Below, one piece after another: positions 24,297 to 33,117 of a stretch of DNA of 64,000 nucleotides. Source of the DNA: Rhizobium freirei PRF 81 (GTDB lineage Bacteria; Pseudomonadota; Alphaproteobacteria; Rhizobiales; Rhizobiaceae); contig NZ_AQHN01000089.1 in assembly GCF_000359745.1 (NCBI RefSeq), positions 186,001 through 250,000 on the forward strand, in the 5' to 3' direction. Both the position numbers and the translations under genes were made by a program. Under the pieces are notes generated by a model. It was not told the origin of the DNA, searched no databases, and saw only the letters and a list, made by a program, of their open reading frames with translations. How positions within the stretch are numbered: position 1 is the first letter of the stretch; every line of letters starts with the position of its first letter.

Positions 24297-24881
24297 ATGT
24301 TTACGCTCACGACCGCCAGCAGCCATTCCCAGGAGATCAAACGCAGCCGCTTTCTCGCGATAGCCGGGCCGGTGGCAGACGAGCAGGCCGCAAAAGACTT
24401 TATCGCGGAGCACGCAGCCGCCGACGCCAACCACAATTGCTGGGCATGGCGGATCGGCCAGATCTATCGGTTCAACGACGACGGGGAGCCGAGCGGCACG
24501 GCGGGCAAGCCGATCCTCCAGGCGATCGACGGACAGGAGCTGGACAACGTCGTCGTCGTCGTGACCCGCTGGTTTGGCGGTGTTCTGCTCGGCAGCGGCG
24601 GGCTGATCAGAGCCTACGGCGGCACCGCCGCCCTCTGTCTTCAGGCTGCTGAAAAGACCAAGATCGTACCCATGGTCTCCTTGGCCATAGAGGTGCAGTT
24701 CTCCGATCTCGCTTTGCTGAAATCACGCCTTTCCTCGCTGCGGGACACCGTCATCACGGCAGAGCAGTTCATCGCCACCGGCGCCGTGCTGACCCTCAGC
24801 ATCCCCGCGGCAAACGCCGACGACACCCTGCGGATGATAACGGACCTCACGAGCGGCCGCGCTATGATCGACAGAGGCTGA
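24297..24881 (+). CDS. YigZ/IMPACT family protein (UPF0029)
   Basis: 194 residues. The N-terminal IMPACT domain shows EIKRSRFLAIAGPV, HNCWAWRIG, FNDDGEPSGTAGKPIL and VVVVTRWFGGVLLGSGGLIR, which is diagnostic of the family. A C-terminal DUF1949-type ferredoxin-like domain follows. Bacterial YigZ is a small cytoplasmic protein of uncertain role, possibly binding nucleic acid or regulating translation. AAGGAG stands just before the ATG. Single gene downstream of the ABC permease relic. Confidence 0.9.
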   Translation: MFTLTTASSHSQEIKRSRFLAIAGPVADEQAAKDFIAEHAAADANHNCWAWRIGQIYRFNDDGEPSGTAGKPILQAIDGQELDNVVVVVTRWFGGVLLGSGGLIRAYGGTAALCLQAAEKTKIVPMVSLAIEVQFSDLALLKSRLSSLRDTVITAEQFIATGAVLTLSIPAANADDTLRMITDLTSGRAMIDRG

Positions 24882-25166
24882 TGGACCATCGGTTCGAGCG
24901 CCCGGTGCGTCGGAACGGGAAGTGAAAAGCGAACGATAGCTTCCCTTAAACGAAATGGCAGACACCGCGAACAATGAAGGCGGGCAACTTCCTTACGCCG
25001 TGGCCCTCCCCTAACCGCTGATCGGGAAACAAGGTAAGCATTTCTCCAGAAGACACCATTTCCCTCCATCTTTAGCATTTCATTCCGGTTTTCGATTTGC
25101 AGGCTTCCCTTTATCGGCCTACCCCACCTCAGCTCTTCTTTACCTGACACCTCGAAGGAATGTGCG

Positions 25167-25625
25167 ATGGAAATCAAGGAAACGCCTGATCTGTGGGTGC
25201 TGCGCGCCAAAAGACGCTTGCGCATTCCCGATATCAAACAGGCCGCGATTGAATATGCTCCGCAATTCGAAAAGCAGATTGCCGAATCCGGGCTAAGGGT
25301 CGCCGGCCCATGGCTCTTTGTCTCCCACAACCTTCCGAGAGACAGTAAGACGTTCTTCGATTGGCAAATATGCCGTCCGGTAGAAAAGCCCGAACGATAT
25401 GACGGTACGATGGAACTTCACCATCTGGAGCCGATCATTGTGGCGAGCAAAATGCATCAGGGATCGTTGCGAACCCTTTTTACCCAGGGCTATGCCCCTT
25501 TGGTCGCCGAAATCGAAATGTCCCGCCATATCTTTTCGGGGGAGAGCCGGGAAGTCTATCATGGCTGGAACGGCCCTGGCTCATCTTACCAAAGGGTCGA
25601 AATTCAGTTCGGCCTTGCGCGCTGA
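25167..25625 (+). CDS. GyrI-like small-molecule-binding domain protein
   Basis: 152 residues, free-standing without a DNA-binding part. Features such as GPWLFVSHNLP, the central FDWQICRPVEKPE strand and the C-terminal SRHIFSGESREVYHGWNGPG fit the GyrI-like/AraC effector-binding fold, in which two beta-alpha-beta-beta units make a ligand pocket with a conserved acidic residue. ATG with GAAGGAATG upstream. Stand-alone members bind or degrade small hydrophobic compounds. No neighbour hints at the ligand. The 285 bases before it hold no gene I recognise. Confidence 0.6.
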   Translation: MEIKETPDLWVLRAKRRLRIPDIKQAAIEYAPQFEKQIAESGLRVAGPWLFVSHNLPRDSKTFFDWQICRPVEKPERYDGTMELHHLEPIIVASKMHQGSLRTLFTQGYAPLVAEIEMSRHIFSGESREVYHGWNGPGSSYQRVEIQFGLAR

Positions 25626-25684
25626 CCCCTTCGATCGCCACAGGAAATCGACGATTTGGATCTGCCAGATTCTCTGGAGGACTG

Positions 25685-25770
25685 CCGGAAGACGGGATTT
25701 GAACCCACGATGCCGTTGCAGATAAGCCGCATTTCAAATGCTGTGCATTCAACCACTTTGCCGCGCTATA
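25685..25770 (-). pseudogene. Decayed tRNA-Ser (TGA-like anticodon)
   Basis: The minus strand reads as a type-II tRNA aligned along its whole length with the intact tRNA-Ser at 26303-26392: GCGGCAAAGTGGTTGAATGC for the D-region, anticodon loop TTTGAAA (TGA) in a partly mispaired stem, a long variable arm, and GGGTTCAAATCCC for the T-loop. The acceptor arms do not pair (TATAGCG against CTTCCGG) and there is no CCA. It is therefore unlikely to be charged. Confidence 0.65.
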
Positions 25771-25842
25771 TCAGTCCGATTGACATTCTCTGTCATTGTG
25801 ACACCGTTCCGCACGGTTGCTGACCCACCGTTTTGAGGTAAA

Positions 25843-26238
25843 ATGACAAAACGATCGCAAGCAGTTATCACTACGGCCGAGGAACGCCCGCGCGACGGAT
25901 GGAACGACCCCGTCCACGGCTCCATCTCCTGGCACACGCTCTTGAGCGGCGACATCACCCCCACCGACAGCATGAGCGCCGGCATCGCCGAACTTGCGCC
26001 CGGTGGCGAGCTCAAGCCACACCGGCATGACCCATCGGAAATCTATTTCATCTTCGAGGGAACCGGCATCGTGCGGATCGACGGGCAGGAAACCACGGTC
26101 AAGGCCGGCACCACCGTCTTCATCCCCGGCAATGCCGAACACGGCATCCGCAACGAATCATCCGCCACCCTGAAATTCTTCTACGTCTTCCCGACCGGCT
26201 CTTTTGCAGATGTGGTCTATCGGTTTCCGGAGAATTGA
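25843..26238 (+). CDS. Single-domain cupin protein
   Basis: 131 residues with one cupin barrel: motif 1 GELKPHRHDPSEIYFIFEGTG (two His and one Glu as likely metal ligands) and motif 2 TTVFIPGNAEHGIRN (last His ligand). The C-terminal KFFYVFPTGSFADVVYRF is common in small cupins such as quercetin dioxygenase-like or sugar-binding proteins. GAGGTAAA stands directly before the ATG. It lies alone between the decayed and the intact tRNA-Ser genes. A metal-binding fold is likely, substrate unknown. Confidence 0.82.
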   Translation: MTKRSQAVITTAEERPRDGWNDPVHGSISWHTLLSGDITPTDSMSAGIAELAPGGELKPHRHDPSEIYFIFEGTGIVRIDGQETTVKAGTTVFIPGNAEHGIRNESSATLKFFYVFPTGSFADVVYRFPEN

Positions 26239-26302
26239 GAAATTCCGGGCTGTTCTCATCAAGTCGATGGTCTGAGAAATACGGCAACTAGGCCCTAGAA
26301 GG

Positions 26303-26392
26303 TGGCGGAGAGGGTGGGATTTGAACCCACGATACCCTTGCAGGTATGCCGCATTTCGAGTGCGGTGCATTCGACCACTCTGCCACCTCTCC
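26303..26392 (-). tRNA. tRNA-Ser (anticodon CGA)
   Basis: A 90-base type-II tRNA on the minus strand. The acceptor GGAGAGG pairs with CCTCTCC, followed by discriminator G and encoded CCA (26303-26305). The anticodon stem CCGCA/TGCGG holds loop CTCGAAA, anticodon CGA, reading UCG. The long variable arm and T-loop GTGGGTTCAAATCCCAC are intact. Confidence 0.95.
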
Positions 26393-26488
26393 GGTTATGC
26401 TGGTCGGCGCTGTCAAGCGCGGGCTGTCTCATAGCGACAGTCGGAGAGGATGGCAAGGGCGAATATGAAAGCTTTTCATCCTTTTGCC

Positions 26489-26575
26489 TTGACAGATCAG
26501 GGACGCTTATATATCCCGTGCGGCGCAATAGGTGTGGATAAGTCCGCGCCTTGCCCGCCCTGCTTCGCGCAGGGC
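26489..26575 (+). promoter_or_regulatory. Candidate rplU promoter and leader hairpin
   Basis: In the 304-base gap before rplU, TTGACA (26489-26494) is followed by a TATATC-like element near 26509-26514, a reasonable housekeeping promoter. The leader then has a perfect hairpin GCCCTGC-TTCGC-GCAGGGC at 26557-26575. The hairpin might serve ribosomal-protein feedback, but I cannot support that beyond its presence. Confidence 0.4.
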
Positions 26576-26696
26576 TTCACCGGCAGATCTTTTTAAGGCC
26601 TTGAGCCTTTGGAATTCCTGCTAAATTTCGACTGATAAAAAGACGGCCGCTCGTCCCTATGGCGAGAGAGCCGGAACGAACATGAAAGGATAAAAA

Positions 26697-27014
26697 ATGT
26701 TCGCAGTCATCAAGACCGGCGGTAAGCAGTACCGAGTGGCAGCCAACGACGTGCTGACCATCGAGAAGCTCGAAGTCACCGCCGGCGGCACCGTAGAATT
26801 CACCGAAGTCCTCGTTATCGGCGAAGGCGCCGACGCTGCGATTGGTGCTCCCTTCGTCAAGGGCGCTTCCGTCAAGGCCGAAGTGGTCGAGCACAACCGC
26901 GGCAAGAAGGTCATCGCCTTCAAGAAGCGCCGTCGTCAGAACTCGAAGCGTTCGCGCGGCCATCGCCAGCACCACACTGTTGTCCGCATCACGGACATCG
27001 TGGCTGCCAAGTAA
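26697..27014 (+). CDS. rplU: 50S ribosomal protein L21
   Basis: 105 residues, standard length. MFAVIKTGGKQYRV at the start and KVIAFKKRRRQNSKRSRGHR with QHHTVVRITDI at the end are diagnostic of L21, which binds 23S rRNA domain V together with L20. ATG at 26697 follows a purine-rich GAAAGGATAAAA leader. It forms an operon with rpmA 32 bases downstream. Confidence 0.98.
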   Translation: MFAVIKTGGKQYRVAANDVLTIEKLEVTAGGTVEFTEVLVIGEGADAAIGAPFVKGASVKAEVVEHNRGKKVIAFKKRRRQNSKRSRGHRQHHTVVRITDIVAAK

Positions 27015-27046
27015 GTAACGGGATCAGGGTTTAAAGGAGAACTCCA

Positions 27047-27316
27047 ATGGCACACAAAAAAGCTGGCGGTTCCTCGCGCAACGGTCGCGATTCCGAATCC
27101 AAGCGCCTTGGCGTGAAGAAGTTCGGCGGCGAAGCCGTCATCGCAGGCAACATTATCGTGCGTCAGCGCGGTACACAGTGGCATCCGGGTTCCAACGTTG
27201 GCCTCGGCAAGGATCACACGATTTTTGCGCTTACGGCGGGCAACGTGAACTACCGTACGAAGGCCAATGGCCGCGTGTACGTGTCTGTAATGCCGAAAGC
27301 GGAAGCAGCGGAATAA
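27047..27316 (+). CDS. rpmA: 50S ribosomal protein L27
   Basis: 89 residues beginning MAHKKAGGSSRNGRDSESKR, the typical L27 N-terminus that reaches the peptidyl transferase centre, and containing GTQWHPGSNVGLGKDHT. No N-terminal cleavage extension (as in Firmicutes) is present. AAGGAGAACTCC precedes the ATG. The gene ends 66 bases before a strong intrinsic terminator. Confidence 0.98.
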   Translation: MAHKKAGGSSRNGRDSESKRLGVKKFGGEAVIAGNIIVRQRGTQWHPGSNVGLGKDHTIFALTAGNVNYRTKANGRVYVSVMPKAEAAE

Positions 27317-27381
27317 GCCGGTAGCGCTCTAAAACAGCCGGCGTCTCATCGACCCGGCTGGCCGCATCAGGTTCAGTCCAG

Positions 27382-27415
27382 AAAAAGGGGAGATGGGGCG
27401 CCATCTCCCCTTTTT
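27382..27415 (+). terminator. Intrinsic terminator after rplU-rpmA
   Basis: A perfect 15-base-pair inverted repeat: AAAAAGGGGAGATGG (27382-27396), loop GGCG, CCATCTCCCCTTTTT (27401-27415). The T-run on the plus strand ends the ribosomal protein operon. Confidence 0.88.
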
Positions 27416-27445
27416 CTTGTACCCTCAACCAAGGAGGACTGAACC

Positions 27446-28081
27446 ATGCAAGGCGAATTGTTAAGGGAAGACCAATCGAGGTCTCCCGAAGAACGGCTGA
27501 GGCCGGATAGGTTAAGGACCGATTGCCCCGTCTTACTGTCGGAAAGGCTCGTTCTGCGCGCGCCCCACGAAGAAGACATCGACGCCCTTGCCCATCTCGC
27601 CAACAACGCCAATGTCGCTACTATGGTATCGCGTATGCCGCACCCGTATACGACCAATGATGCCGCCGATTTCGTGCGACGCACGAAGCTTGGCGAGATT
27701 GGCAAGTGCGTCTATGCGATTACGAAAGCGGACAACGGCGCCTTTCTCGGATGCTGCGGCGTCGAGCCGACGGCCGATCCGGACACCGTCGAGATCGGTT
27801 ACTGGCTGGGCGAGCCCTATTGGAACCAGGGCTATACGACGGAAGCCGCCCATGCCCTGATCGACATGGTCTTCCGTACCCGTGAGAACGTCGCCCAGAT
27901 CGACGCCCGCTGCAGGGTCATGAACGTTGCCTCAAGAAGGGTCGTTCAGAAGTGCGGCTTCCAGTTCCAGGGGTCCGGTCTTGCCGCGTCGCTGGCGCTC
28001 GGCAGCACCGTTCCGGTCGAATGGTACAGGCTCGACCGCAAGACCTGGATATCCTTGCGTAGCTGGGGAGGCATGAGATGA
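27446..28081 (+). CDS. GNAT family N-acetyltransferase (RimJ/RimL-like)
   Basis: 211 residues. SERLVLRAPHEEDIDALAHL, IGYWLGEPYWNQGYTTEAAHA (acetyl-CoA-binding motif A) and NVASRRVVQKCGFQFQG (motif B) mark a RimJ/RimL-type GNAT enzyme that acetylates a protein N-terminus or a small amine. AAGGAGG lies before ATG 27446, right after the terminator of rpmA. The stop overlaps the next GNAT gene by ATGA. Two such genes between rpmA and obgE are usual in rhizobia. Substrate unknown. Confidence 0.88.
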   Translation: MQGELLREDQSRSPEERLRPDRLRTDCPVLLSERLVLRAPHEEDIDALAHLANNANVATMVSRMPHPYTTNDAADFVRRTKLGEIGKCVYAITKADNGAFLGCCGVEPTADPDTVEIGYWLGEPYWNQGYTTEAAHALIDMVFRTRENVAQIDARCRVMNVASRRVVQKCGFQFQGSGLAASLALGSTVPVEWYRLDRKTWISLRSWGGMR

Positions 28082-28665
28082 ACGCGCTCGCCCTCAACCG
28101 CCGCAACGACAGGATGCTGATGCCCGGCCCGACGCCGGTCATCCAGACCGGGCGGCTGACGCTGCGCCCGCACCGGCTGAGCGACGCCGACATGATCGCG
28201 GAATCGCTGTCCGATTTCGCGGTCACCCGCATGCTGGCTAGGGTGCCTGCACCCTATGACCGGCAGGATGCGCTCGACTGGCTGGTGGAGCACACCTCCG
28301 GCCTTGGCATCGATTGGGCACTGGCCATCACCGAGCGGGACGATGCCCATATCGGCTGCGTCGGGCTGGAGCTGCGGCATGGCCGCTGGCACCTAGGCTA
28401 CTGGCTGAACCGCTTCTACTGGCGGCAAGGCATCATGACCGAGGCGGTCAAGGCCGCGCTGGAGCGCTTTGCCCGCCGCATGCCCGAAGTCGCCATCCAT
28501 TCCGGCGTCTTCGCCGACAATCCGGCGTCGCTCAAGCTGCAGCAGAAGCTCGGCTTCGAGATCACCGGTTGCTCGGAGATCTACAGCTTTGCCCGCAACA
28601 CCATGGTTCCGCACATCGAAACCGTGTTGAAGCCGGGAGCGCTGCGGCTCTCGCAGGCGGCGTGA
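28078..28665 (+). CDS. GNAT family N-acetyltransferase
   Basis: 195 residues, paralogous in fold to the gene it overlaps (ATGA at 28078-28081). QTGRLTLRPHRLSDADMIAE, HLGYWLNRFYWRQGIMTEAV (motif A) and NPASLKLQQKLGFEITG (motif B) are clear. The pair is probably translated in a coupled way. A 10-base-pair hairpin follows at 28681-28705. Confidence 0.87.
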   Translation: MNALALNRRNDRMLMPGPTPVIQTGRLTLRPHRLSDADMIAESLSDFAVTRMLARVPAPYDRQDALDWLVEHTSGLGIDWALAITERDDAHIGCVGLELRHGRWHLGYWLNRFYWRQGIMTEAVKAALERFARRMPEVAIHSGVFADNPASLKLQQKLGFEITGCSEIYSFARNTMVPHIETVLKPGALRLSQAA

Positions 28666-28680
28666 AGCCTTGAAAACCCG

Positions 28681-28705
28681 CTATCGCCGGCCCGACCGGC
28701 GATAG
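28681..28705 (+). terminator. Hairpin after the GNAT pair
   Basis: CTATCGCCGG (28681-28690), loop CCCGA, CCGGCGATAG (28696-28705). The ten pairs are perfect, but no T-run follows, so it may be only a weak terminator. The remaining ~230 bases to obgE contain nothing I can name. Confidence 0.45.
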
Positions 28706-28932
28706 CACAGCATCAATCGCGCTGTTCTTCGTGTTATGACAGGTAGACCGCACGATATTCTTTGACCTCGGCCCGTAGCGCCTATATCGAAGGCGACATG
28801 ACGGGTAAATGGCCGGCCGATGCGTCCCCATGGATGCGCAGAGGACGGCGGCAATCGATAAAGAGCGCATAGGCTTTTCTAAATCCCATTCGATCCGAAG
28901 GGACATGCGCCGACACCGGGTGACGACGTAAG

Positions 28933-30039
28933 ATGAAATTTCTCGATGAAGCAAAAGTCTATATTCGCTCAGGCGATGGTGGCGCAGGCAGCGTTTCCTT
29001 CCGGCGCGAGAAATTCATCGAATTCGGCGGTCCTGACGGCGGCGATGGCGGCCGCGGCGGCGATGTCTGGGTCGAGGCCGTCAACGGCCTCAACACGCTG
29101 ATCGACTTTCGCTACCAGCAGCATTTCAAAGCCACGATCGGCATGCACGGCATGGGCAAGAACCGCGCCGGCGCCAAGGGCGCCGATGTGACGCTGAAGG
29201 TTCCCGTCGGCACGCAGATCTTCGAGGAAGACGGCGAAACCCTGATCTGCGACATCACGCAGGAAGGCCAGCGCTTCCGCCTGGCGCCGGGCGGCAATGG
29301 CGGCTTCGGCAACGCCTATTTCAAGTCCTCGGTCAACCAGGCGCCCGATTGGGCCAATCCCGGTCTACCCGGCGAGGAAAAGACCCTCTGGCTGCGGCTG
29401 AAGCTGATCGCCGATGCCGGCCTTGTCGGCCTGCCGAATGCCGGCAAATCCACCTTCCTCGCCGCCGTCAGCCGCGCGCGGCCGAAGATCGCCAACTATC
29501 CTTTCACGACGCTGCATCCCAATCTCGGCGTCGCCACCATCGACGGCCAGGAATTCGTGCTGGCCGACATCCCCGGGCTCATCGAGGGCGCGCATGAAGG
29601 CGTCGGCATCGGCGACCGTTTCCTCGGCCATGTCGAGCGCACGCGCGTATTGCTGCATCTGGTCTCCGCTCAGGAAGAAAAGGTCGGCAAGGCCTACAAG
29701 ACCGTGAAGCATGAGCTTGAGGCCTACGGCAACGACATCCCCGACAAACCGGAAATTGTCGCGCTGTCGCAGATCGACGTGGTTGACGAGGAAACGCTGA
29801 AGAAGAAGACGCGCGAACTCGCCCGCGCCTGCGGCAGAACGCCCTTCCAGATTTCCGCCATCACAGGGCGCGGCATGACGGAAGTGCTGCGCGCGCTGCG
29901 TGACGTCATCGTCGAAGCCAATTCAGGCGAGGCGGACAAGCCGGCCAAGGCACCCAAGGTGCGCCATCGCGATATGTTGCCTTCCGACGACGAAGGCGAC
30001 GACGAGCGTCTTAGTGAGGACGGGGATCATCAGGGATGA
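28933..30039 (+). CDS. obgE: GTPase ObgE/CgtA
   Basis: 368 residues. The N-terminal glycine-rich Obg fold (1-158) shows MKFLDEAKVYIRSGDGGAGS, and the G domain has GLPNAGKST (G1) near residue 168 and ADIPGLIEGAHEGVGIG (G3). Ribosome-associated GTPase for 50S assembly and stress control. The acidic C-terminal tail (SDDEGDDERLSEDGD) is rhizobial in style. It overlaps proB by ATGA at 30036-30039. Confidence 0.97.
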   Translation: MKFLDEAKVYIRSGDGGAGSVSFRREKFIEFGGPDGGDGGRGGDVWVEAVNGLNTLIDFRYQQHFKATIGMHGMGKNRAGAKGADVTLKVPVGTQIFEEDGETLICDITQEGQRFRLAPGGNGGFGNAYFKSSVNQAPDWANPGLPGEEKTLWLRLKLIADAGLVGLPNAGKSTFLAAVSRARPKIANYPFTTLHPNLGVATIDGQEFVLADIPGLIEGAHEGVGIGDRFLGHVERTRVLLHLVSAQEEKVGKAYKTVKHELEAYGNDIPDKPEIVALSQIDVVDEETLKKKTRELARACGRTPFQISAITGRGMTEVLRALRDVIVEANSGEADKPAKAPKVRHRDMLPSDDEGDDERLSEDGDHQG

Positions 30040-31205
30040 CAGCCCGCAAGCCGCTCGACCGCTACCGCCGCATCGTCATCAAGATCGGCTCCGCTCTTCT
30101 GGTCGATCGCAAGACCGGCTTGAGGAAATCATGGCTCGACGGCATGTGTGCCGACATCGCCGCGTTGAAGGCCAAGGGCATCGATGTCCTCGTGGTTTCC
30201 TCGGGCGCCATCGCGCTCGGCCGCTCCGTGCTCGACCTGCCCTCCGGCGCGCTGAAGCTGGAGGAAAGCCAGGCAGCCGCCGCTGTAGGTCAGATCTCGC
30301 TTGCCCGCGCCTGGTCGGAGAGCCTGTCGCATGACGATATCGTCGCCGGCCAGATCCTGCTGACGCTCGGCGATACCGAAGAGCGCCGCCGCTACCTGAA
30401 CGCTCGCGCCACCATCAACCAGCTTCTGAAAATCGGCGCCGTGCCGATCATCAACGAGAACGATACGGTCGCGACCAGCGAAATCCGCTATGGCGACAAT
30501 GATCGCCTTGCCGCGCGCGTCGCCACCATGACCGGCGCCGACCTTCTGGTACTGCTGTCGGACATCGACGGGCTCTATACCGCCCCGCCGCATCTCGATC
30601 CGCAGGCGAAGTTCCTCGATACGATCGCTGATATCACGCCCGAAATCGAAGCCATGGCCGGCGGCGCTGCTTCGGAACTGTCGCGTGGCGGCATGCGCAC
30701 GAAGATCGATGCCGGCAAGATTGCGACCGGCGCCGGATGTGCCATGATCATCGCGTCAGGCAAGACCAACCGCCCGTTGAACGCGATCGAAAACGGTGCC
30801 CGCTCCTCCTGGTTCGCACCGTCGGGCACGCCCGTCACCGCCCGCAAGACCTGGATTGCCGGACAGCTGCAGCCGGCTGGCGAATTGCATGTCGACGACG
30901 GCGCGGTCACGGCCCTTGGGGCCGGCAAGAGCCTGCTGCCGGCCGGCGTGCGGAAGGTCATCGGCCATTTCGGCCGCGGCGACACGGTGGCGGTCGTCGG
31001 GCCGTCGGGCCGTGAAATCGCCCGTGGCCTTGCCGGCTACGATGCCGAAGAGGCCCGCCAGATCACTGGCCGCAAGTCGGCCGAGATCGAGGCGATCCTC
31101 GGCTATGCCGGCCGCGCCGCCATGGTGCATCGCGACGACCTCGTCATGACCGCGTCCGTCAAGGCGAAGGCCGAGAAATCGAAGAAGGATGAAGCTCATG
31201 CTTGA
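30036..31205 (+). CDS. proB: Glutamate 5-kinase
   Basis: 389 residues. The kinase domain begins RIVIKIGSALLVD, with VVSSGAIALG, NENDTVATSEIRYGDNDRLAA and LLSDIDGLYT. The C-terminal PUA domain (about 285-370) includes ALGAGKSLLPAGV and FGRGDTV. It catalyses ATP-dependent phosphorylation of glutamate, the first step of proline synthesis, and is usually feedback-inhibited by proline. Coupled with obgE upstream and proA downstream. Confidence 0.97.
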   Translation: MTARKPLDRYRRIVIKIGSALLVDRKTGLRKSWLDGMCADIAALKAKGIDVLVVSSGAIALGRSVLDLPSGALKLEESQAAAAVGQISLARAWSESLSHDDIVAGQILLTLGDTEERRRYLNARATINQLLKIGAVPIINENDTVATSEIRYGDNDRLAARVATMTGADLLVLLSDIDGLYTAPPHLDPQAKFLDTIADITPEIEAMAGGAASELSRGGMRTKIDAGKIATGAGCAMIIASGKTNRPLNAIENGARSSWFAPSGTPVTARKTWIAGQLQPAGELHVDDGAVTALGAGKSLLPAGVRKVIGHFGRGDTVAVVGPSGREIARGLAGYDAEEARQITGRKSAEIEAILGYAGRAAMVHRDDLVMTASVKAKAEKSKKDEAHA

Positions 31206-32481
31206 TACTGTCGCACAAAGCCCCGACATCGACGCGCTGATGAACGATATCGGCCGCAAGGCCCGGGCTGCGTCGCGACCATTGGCCTTTGCTTCGACTG
31301 ACAGCAAGAACAAGGCGCTGAACGCCATGGCGGACGCCATTCTTGCCCATAAAGATCATATCCTCTCTGAAAACGCCAAAGACCTGAAGGATGTCGAGGG
31401 CACGGACATGCTCGCCTCCTTCGTCGATCGCCTGACGCTGAACGATAAGCGCATTGCTGAAATGGCCGAAGGCATTCGCGCCATTGCCGCGCTTAATGAT
31501 CCAGTGGGTGAAGTCATCGCCGCCTGGGATCGACCGAACGGGTTGAAGATCGAGCGCGTCCGTACGCCGCTCGGCGTCATCGGTGTCATCTTCGAAAGCC
31601 GCCCGAACGTGACAGCCGATGCCGGTGCGCTGTGCCTGAAGGCCGGCAATGCTGTGATCCTGCGCTGCGGCAGCGATTCCCGGCGCTCCTCGCAGGCGAT
31701 CTATGACTGCCTGGTCGAAGGCCTGAAGGCTGCGGGCCTGCCGGAACATTCGATCCAGCTCGTGCCCATCAGCGATCGCGCTGCCGTCGGCGCCATGCTG
31801 CGCGGTCTGGAAGGCAATATCGACGTCATCGTGCCGCGCGGCGGCAAGAGCCTTGTCGCGCGCGTGCAGACCGAGGCGCGCGTACCGGTCTTTGCCCATC
31901 TGGAAGGCCTTTGCCACCTCTATATCGACGCCTCGGCCGATCTCGACATGGCAAAATCAATCGTCGTCAACGCCAAAATGCGCCGCACGGGCATCTGCGG
32001 TGCGGCCGAAACCCTGCTGGTCGATTCCAAGGTCGCCTCCACCCATCTGAAGCCGCTGCTTGACGGACTTGCCGCCGCAGGCTGCGAAATCCGCGGTTCC
32101 GCCGATGTCCTCAAGCTTGAGCCCGGCGCAAAGGCGGCAACGGAAGAGGACTGGTCGACGGAATATCTGGCGCCGATCATCTCGGTCGCTCTGGTCGACG
32201 GCATCTCCGGCGCAATCGCCCATATCGGCAAATATTCGTCGAACCATACCGAGGCCGTCATCGCCGAGGATCCCGCAGTCGTCGAACGCTTCTTCACCGA
32301 GATCGATTCGGCAATCCTGCTGCACAATGCCTCGACGCAATTTGCCGATGGCGGCGAATTCGGCATGGGCGCGGAAATCGGCATTGCCACTGGCAAGATG
32401 CATGCGCGCGGACCTGTTGGCGTCGAGCAGCTCACCTCCTTCAAATATCGCGTGCGCGGCACCGGACAGATACGGCCCTAA
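31198..32481 (+). CDS. proA: Gamma-glutamyl phosphate reductase
   Basis: 427 residues from ATG 31198 (MLDTVAQS), which has AAGAAGG nine bases upstream. The ATG at 31189 would touch that sequence and is less likely. LGVIGVIFESRPNVTADAGA, AVILRCGSDS, the catalytic-cysteine block AKMRRTGICGAAETLLVD and GEFGMGAEIGIATGKMHARG are typical. NADPH-dependent reduction to glutamate-5-semialdehyde in proline synthesis. It overlaps the end of proB by eight bases. Confidence 0.96.
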   Translation: MLDTVAQSPDIDALMNDIGRKARAASRPLAFASTDSKNKALNAMADAILAHKDHILSENAKDLKDVEGTDMLASFVDRLTLNDKRIAEMAEGIRAIAALNDPVGEVIAAWDRPNGLKIERVRTPLGVIGVIFESRPNVTADAGALCLKAGNAVILRCGSDSRRSSQAIYDCLVEGLKAAGLPEHSIQLVPISDRAAVGAMLRGLEGNIDVIVPRGGKSLVARVQTEARVPVFAHLEGLCHLYIDASADLDMAKSIVVNAKMRRTGICGAAETLLVDSKVASTHLKPLLDGLAAAGCEIRGSADVLKLEPGAKAATEEDWSTEYLAPIISVALVDGISGAIAHIGKYSSNHTEAVIAEDPAVVERFFTEIDSAILLHNASTQFADGGEFGMGAEIGIATGKMHARGPVGVEQLTSFKYRVRGTGQIRP

Positions 32482-32482
32482 C

Positions 32483-33100
32483 GTGCTGAAAGAAGAGGTC
32501 GATCAACGCTATCTGCGCATGCCTCATGCCGAGCGCGGCATGGTGGTCGGTCTGTTCGGCGGCTCCTTCAATCCGCCGCATCGCGGCCATGCGCTCGTGG
32601 CCGAGATCGCCCTTCGCAGGCTCGGCCTCGATCAGCTCTGGTGGATGGTGACGCCGGGCAATCCGTTGAAGAACCACAATCATCTGGCGCCGCTTGCCGA
32701 ACGTATCGCGCTTAGCGAACAGATGCTTCACGATCCGCGCATCAAGGTGACGGCGTTCGAGCAGACGCTGGGCATGAGCTACACGGCCAATACCTTGGCG
32801 CATGTGAAGGCACGCAACAGCCATGTCCACTTCATCTGGATCATGGGCGCCGACAGCCTCAACACGTTCCATCGCTGGCAGAAGTGGCAGGAAATCGCCC
32901 GCACCTTCCCGATCGCTGTCATCGATCGGCCGGGATCGACGCTATCCTACCTCTCGGCCAAGATGGCCAAGACCTTCCATTATGCCCGTGTCGACGAAGA
33001 CGATGCCCGCGTCCTCTGGAAGAAGCGTGCGCCGGCCTGGACCTTCATCCATGGGCCACGCTCGGCGCTCAGCTCGACAGCCCTGCGCAGGGCAGAATAA
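32483..33100 (+). CDS. nadD: Nicotinate-nucleotide adenylyltransferase
   Basis: About 205 residues from GTG 32483, directly after the proA stop. ATG at 32519 is an alternative start. GLFGGSFNPPHRGH is the nucleotidyltransferase H-x-G-H signature, with WWMVTPGNPLK, WIMGADSLNTFHRW and the C-terminal SALSSTALR replacing the ISSTxIR motif. It joins ATP and nicotinate mononucleotide in NAD synthesis. Last gene of the obgE-proB-proA-nadD run. A minus-strand small RNA lies just after it, and its terminal hairpin could also end this transcript. Confidence 0.93.
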   Translation: MLKEEVDQRYLRMPHAERGMVVGLFGGSFNPPHRGHALVAEIALRRLGLDQLWWMVTPGNPLKNHNHLAPLAERIALSEQMLHDPRIKVTAFEQTLGMSYTANTLAHVKARNSHVHFIWIMGADSLNTFHRWQKWQEIARTFPIAVIDRPGSTLSYLSAKMAKTFHYARVDEDDARVLWKKRAPAWTFIHGPRSALSSTALRRAE

Positions 33101-33117
33101 CCAATTGATTTTTCGGG

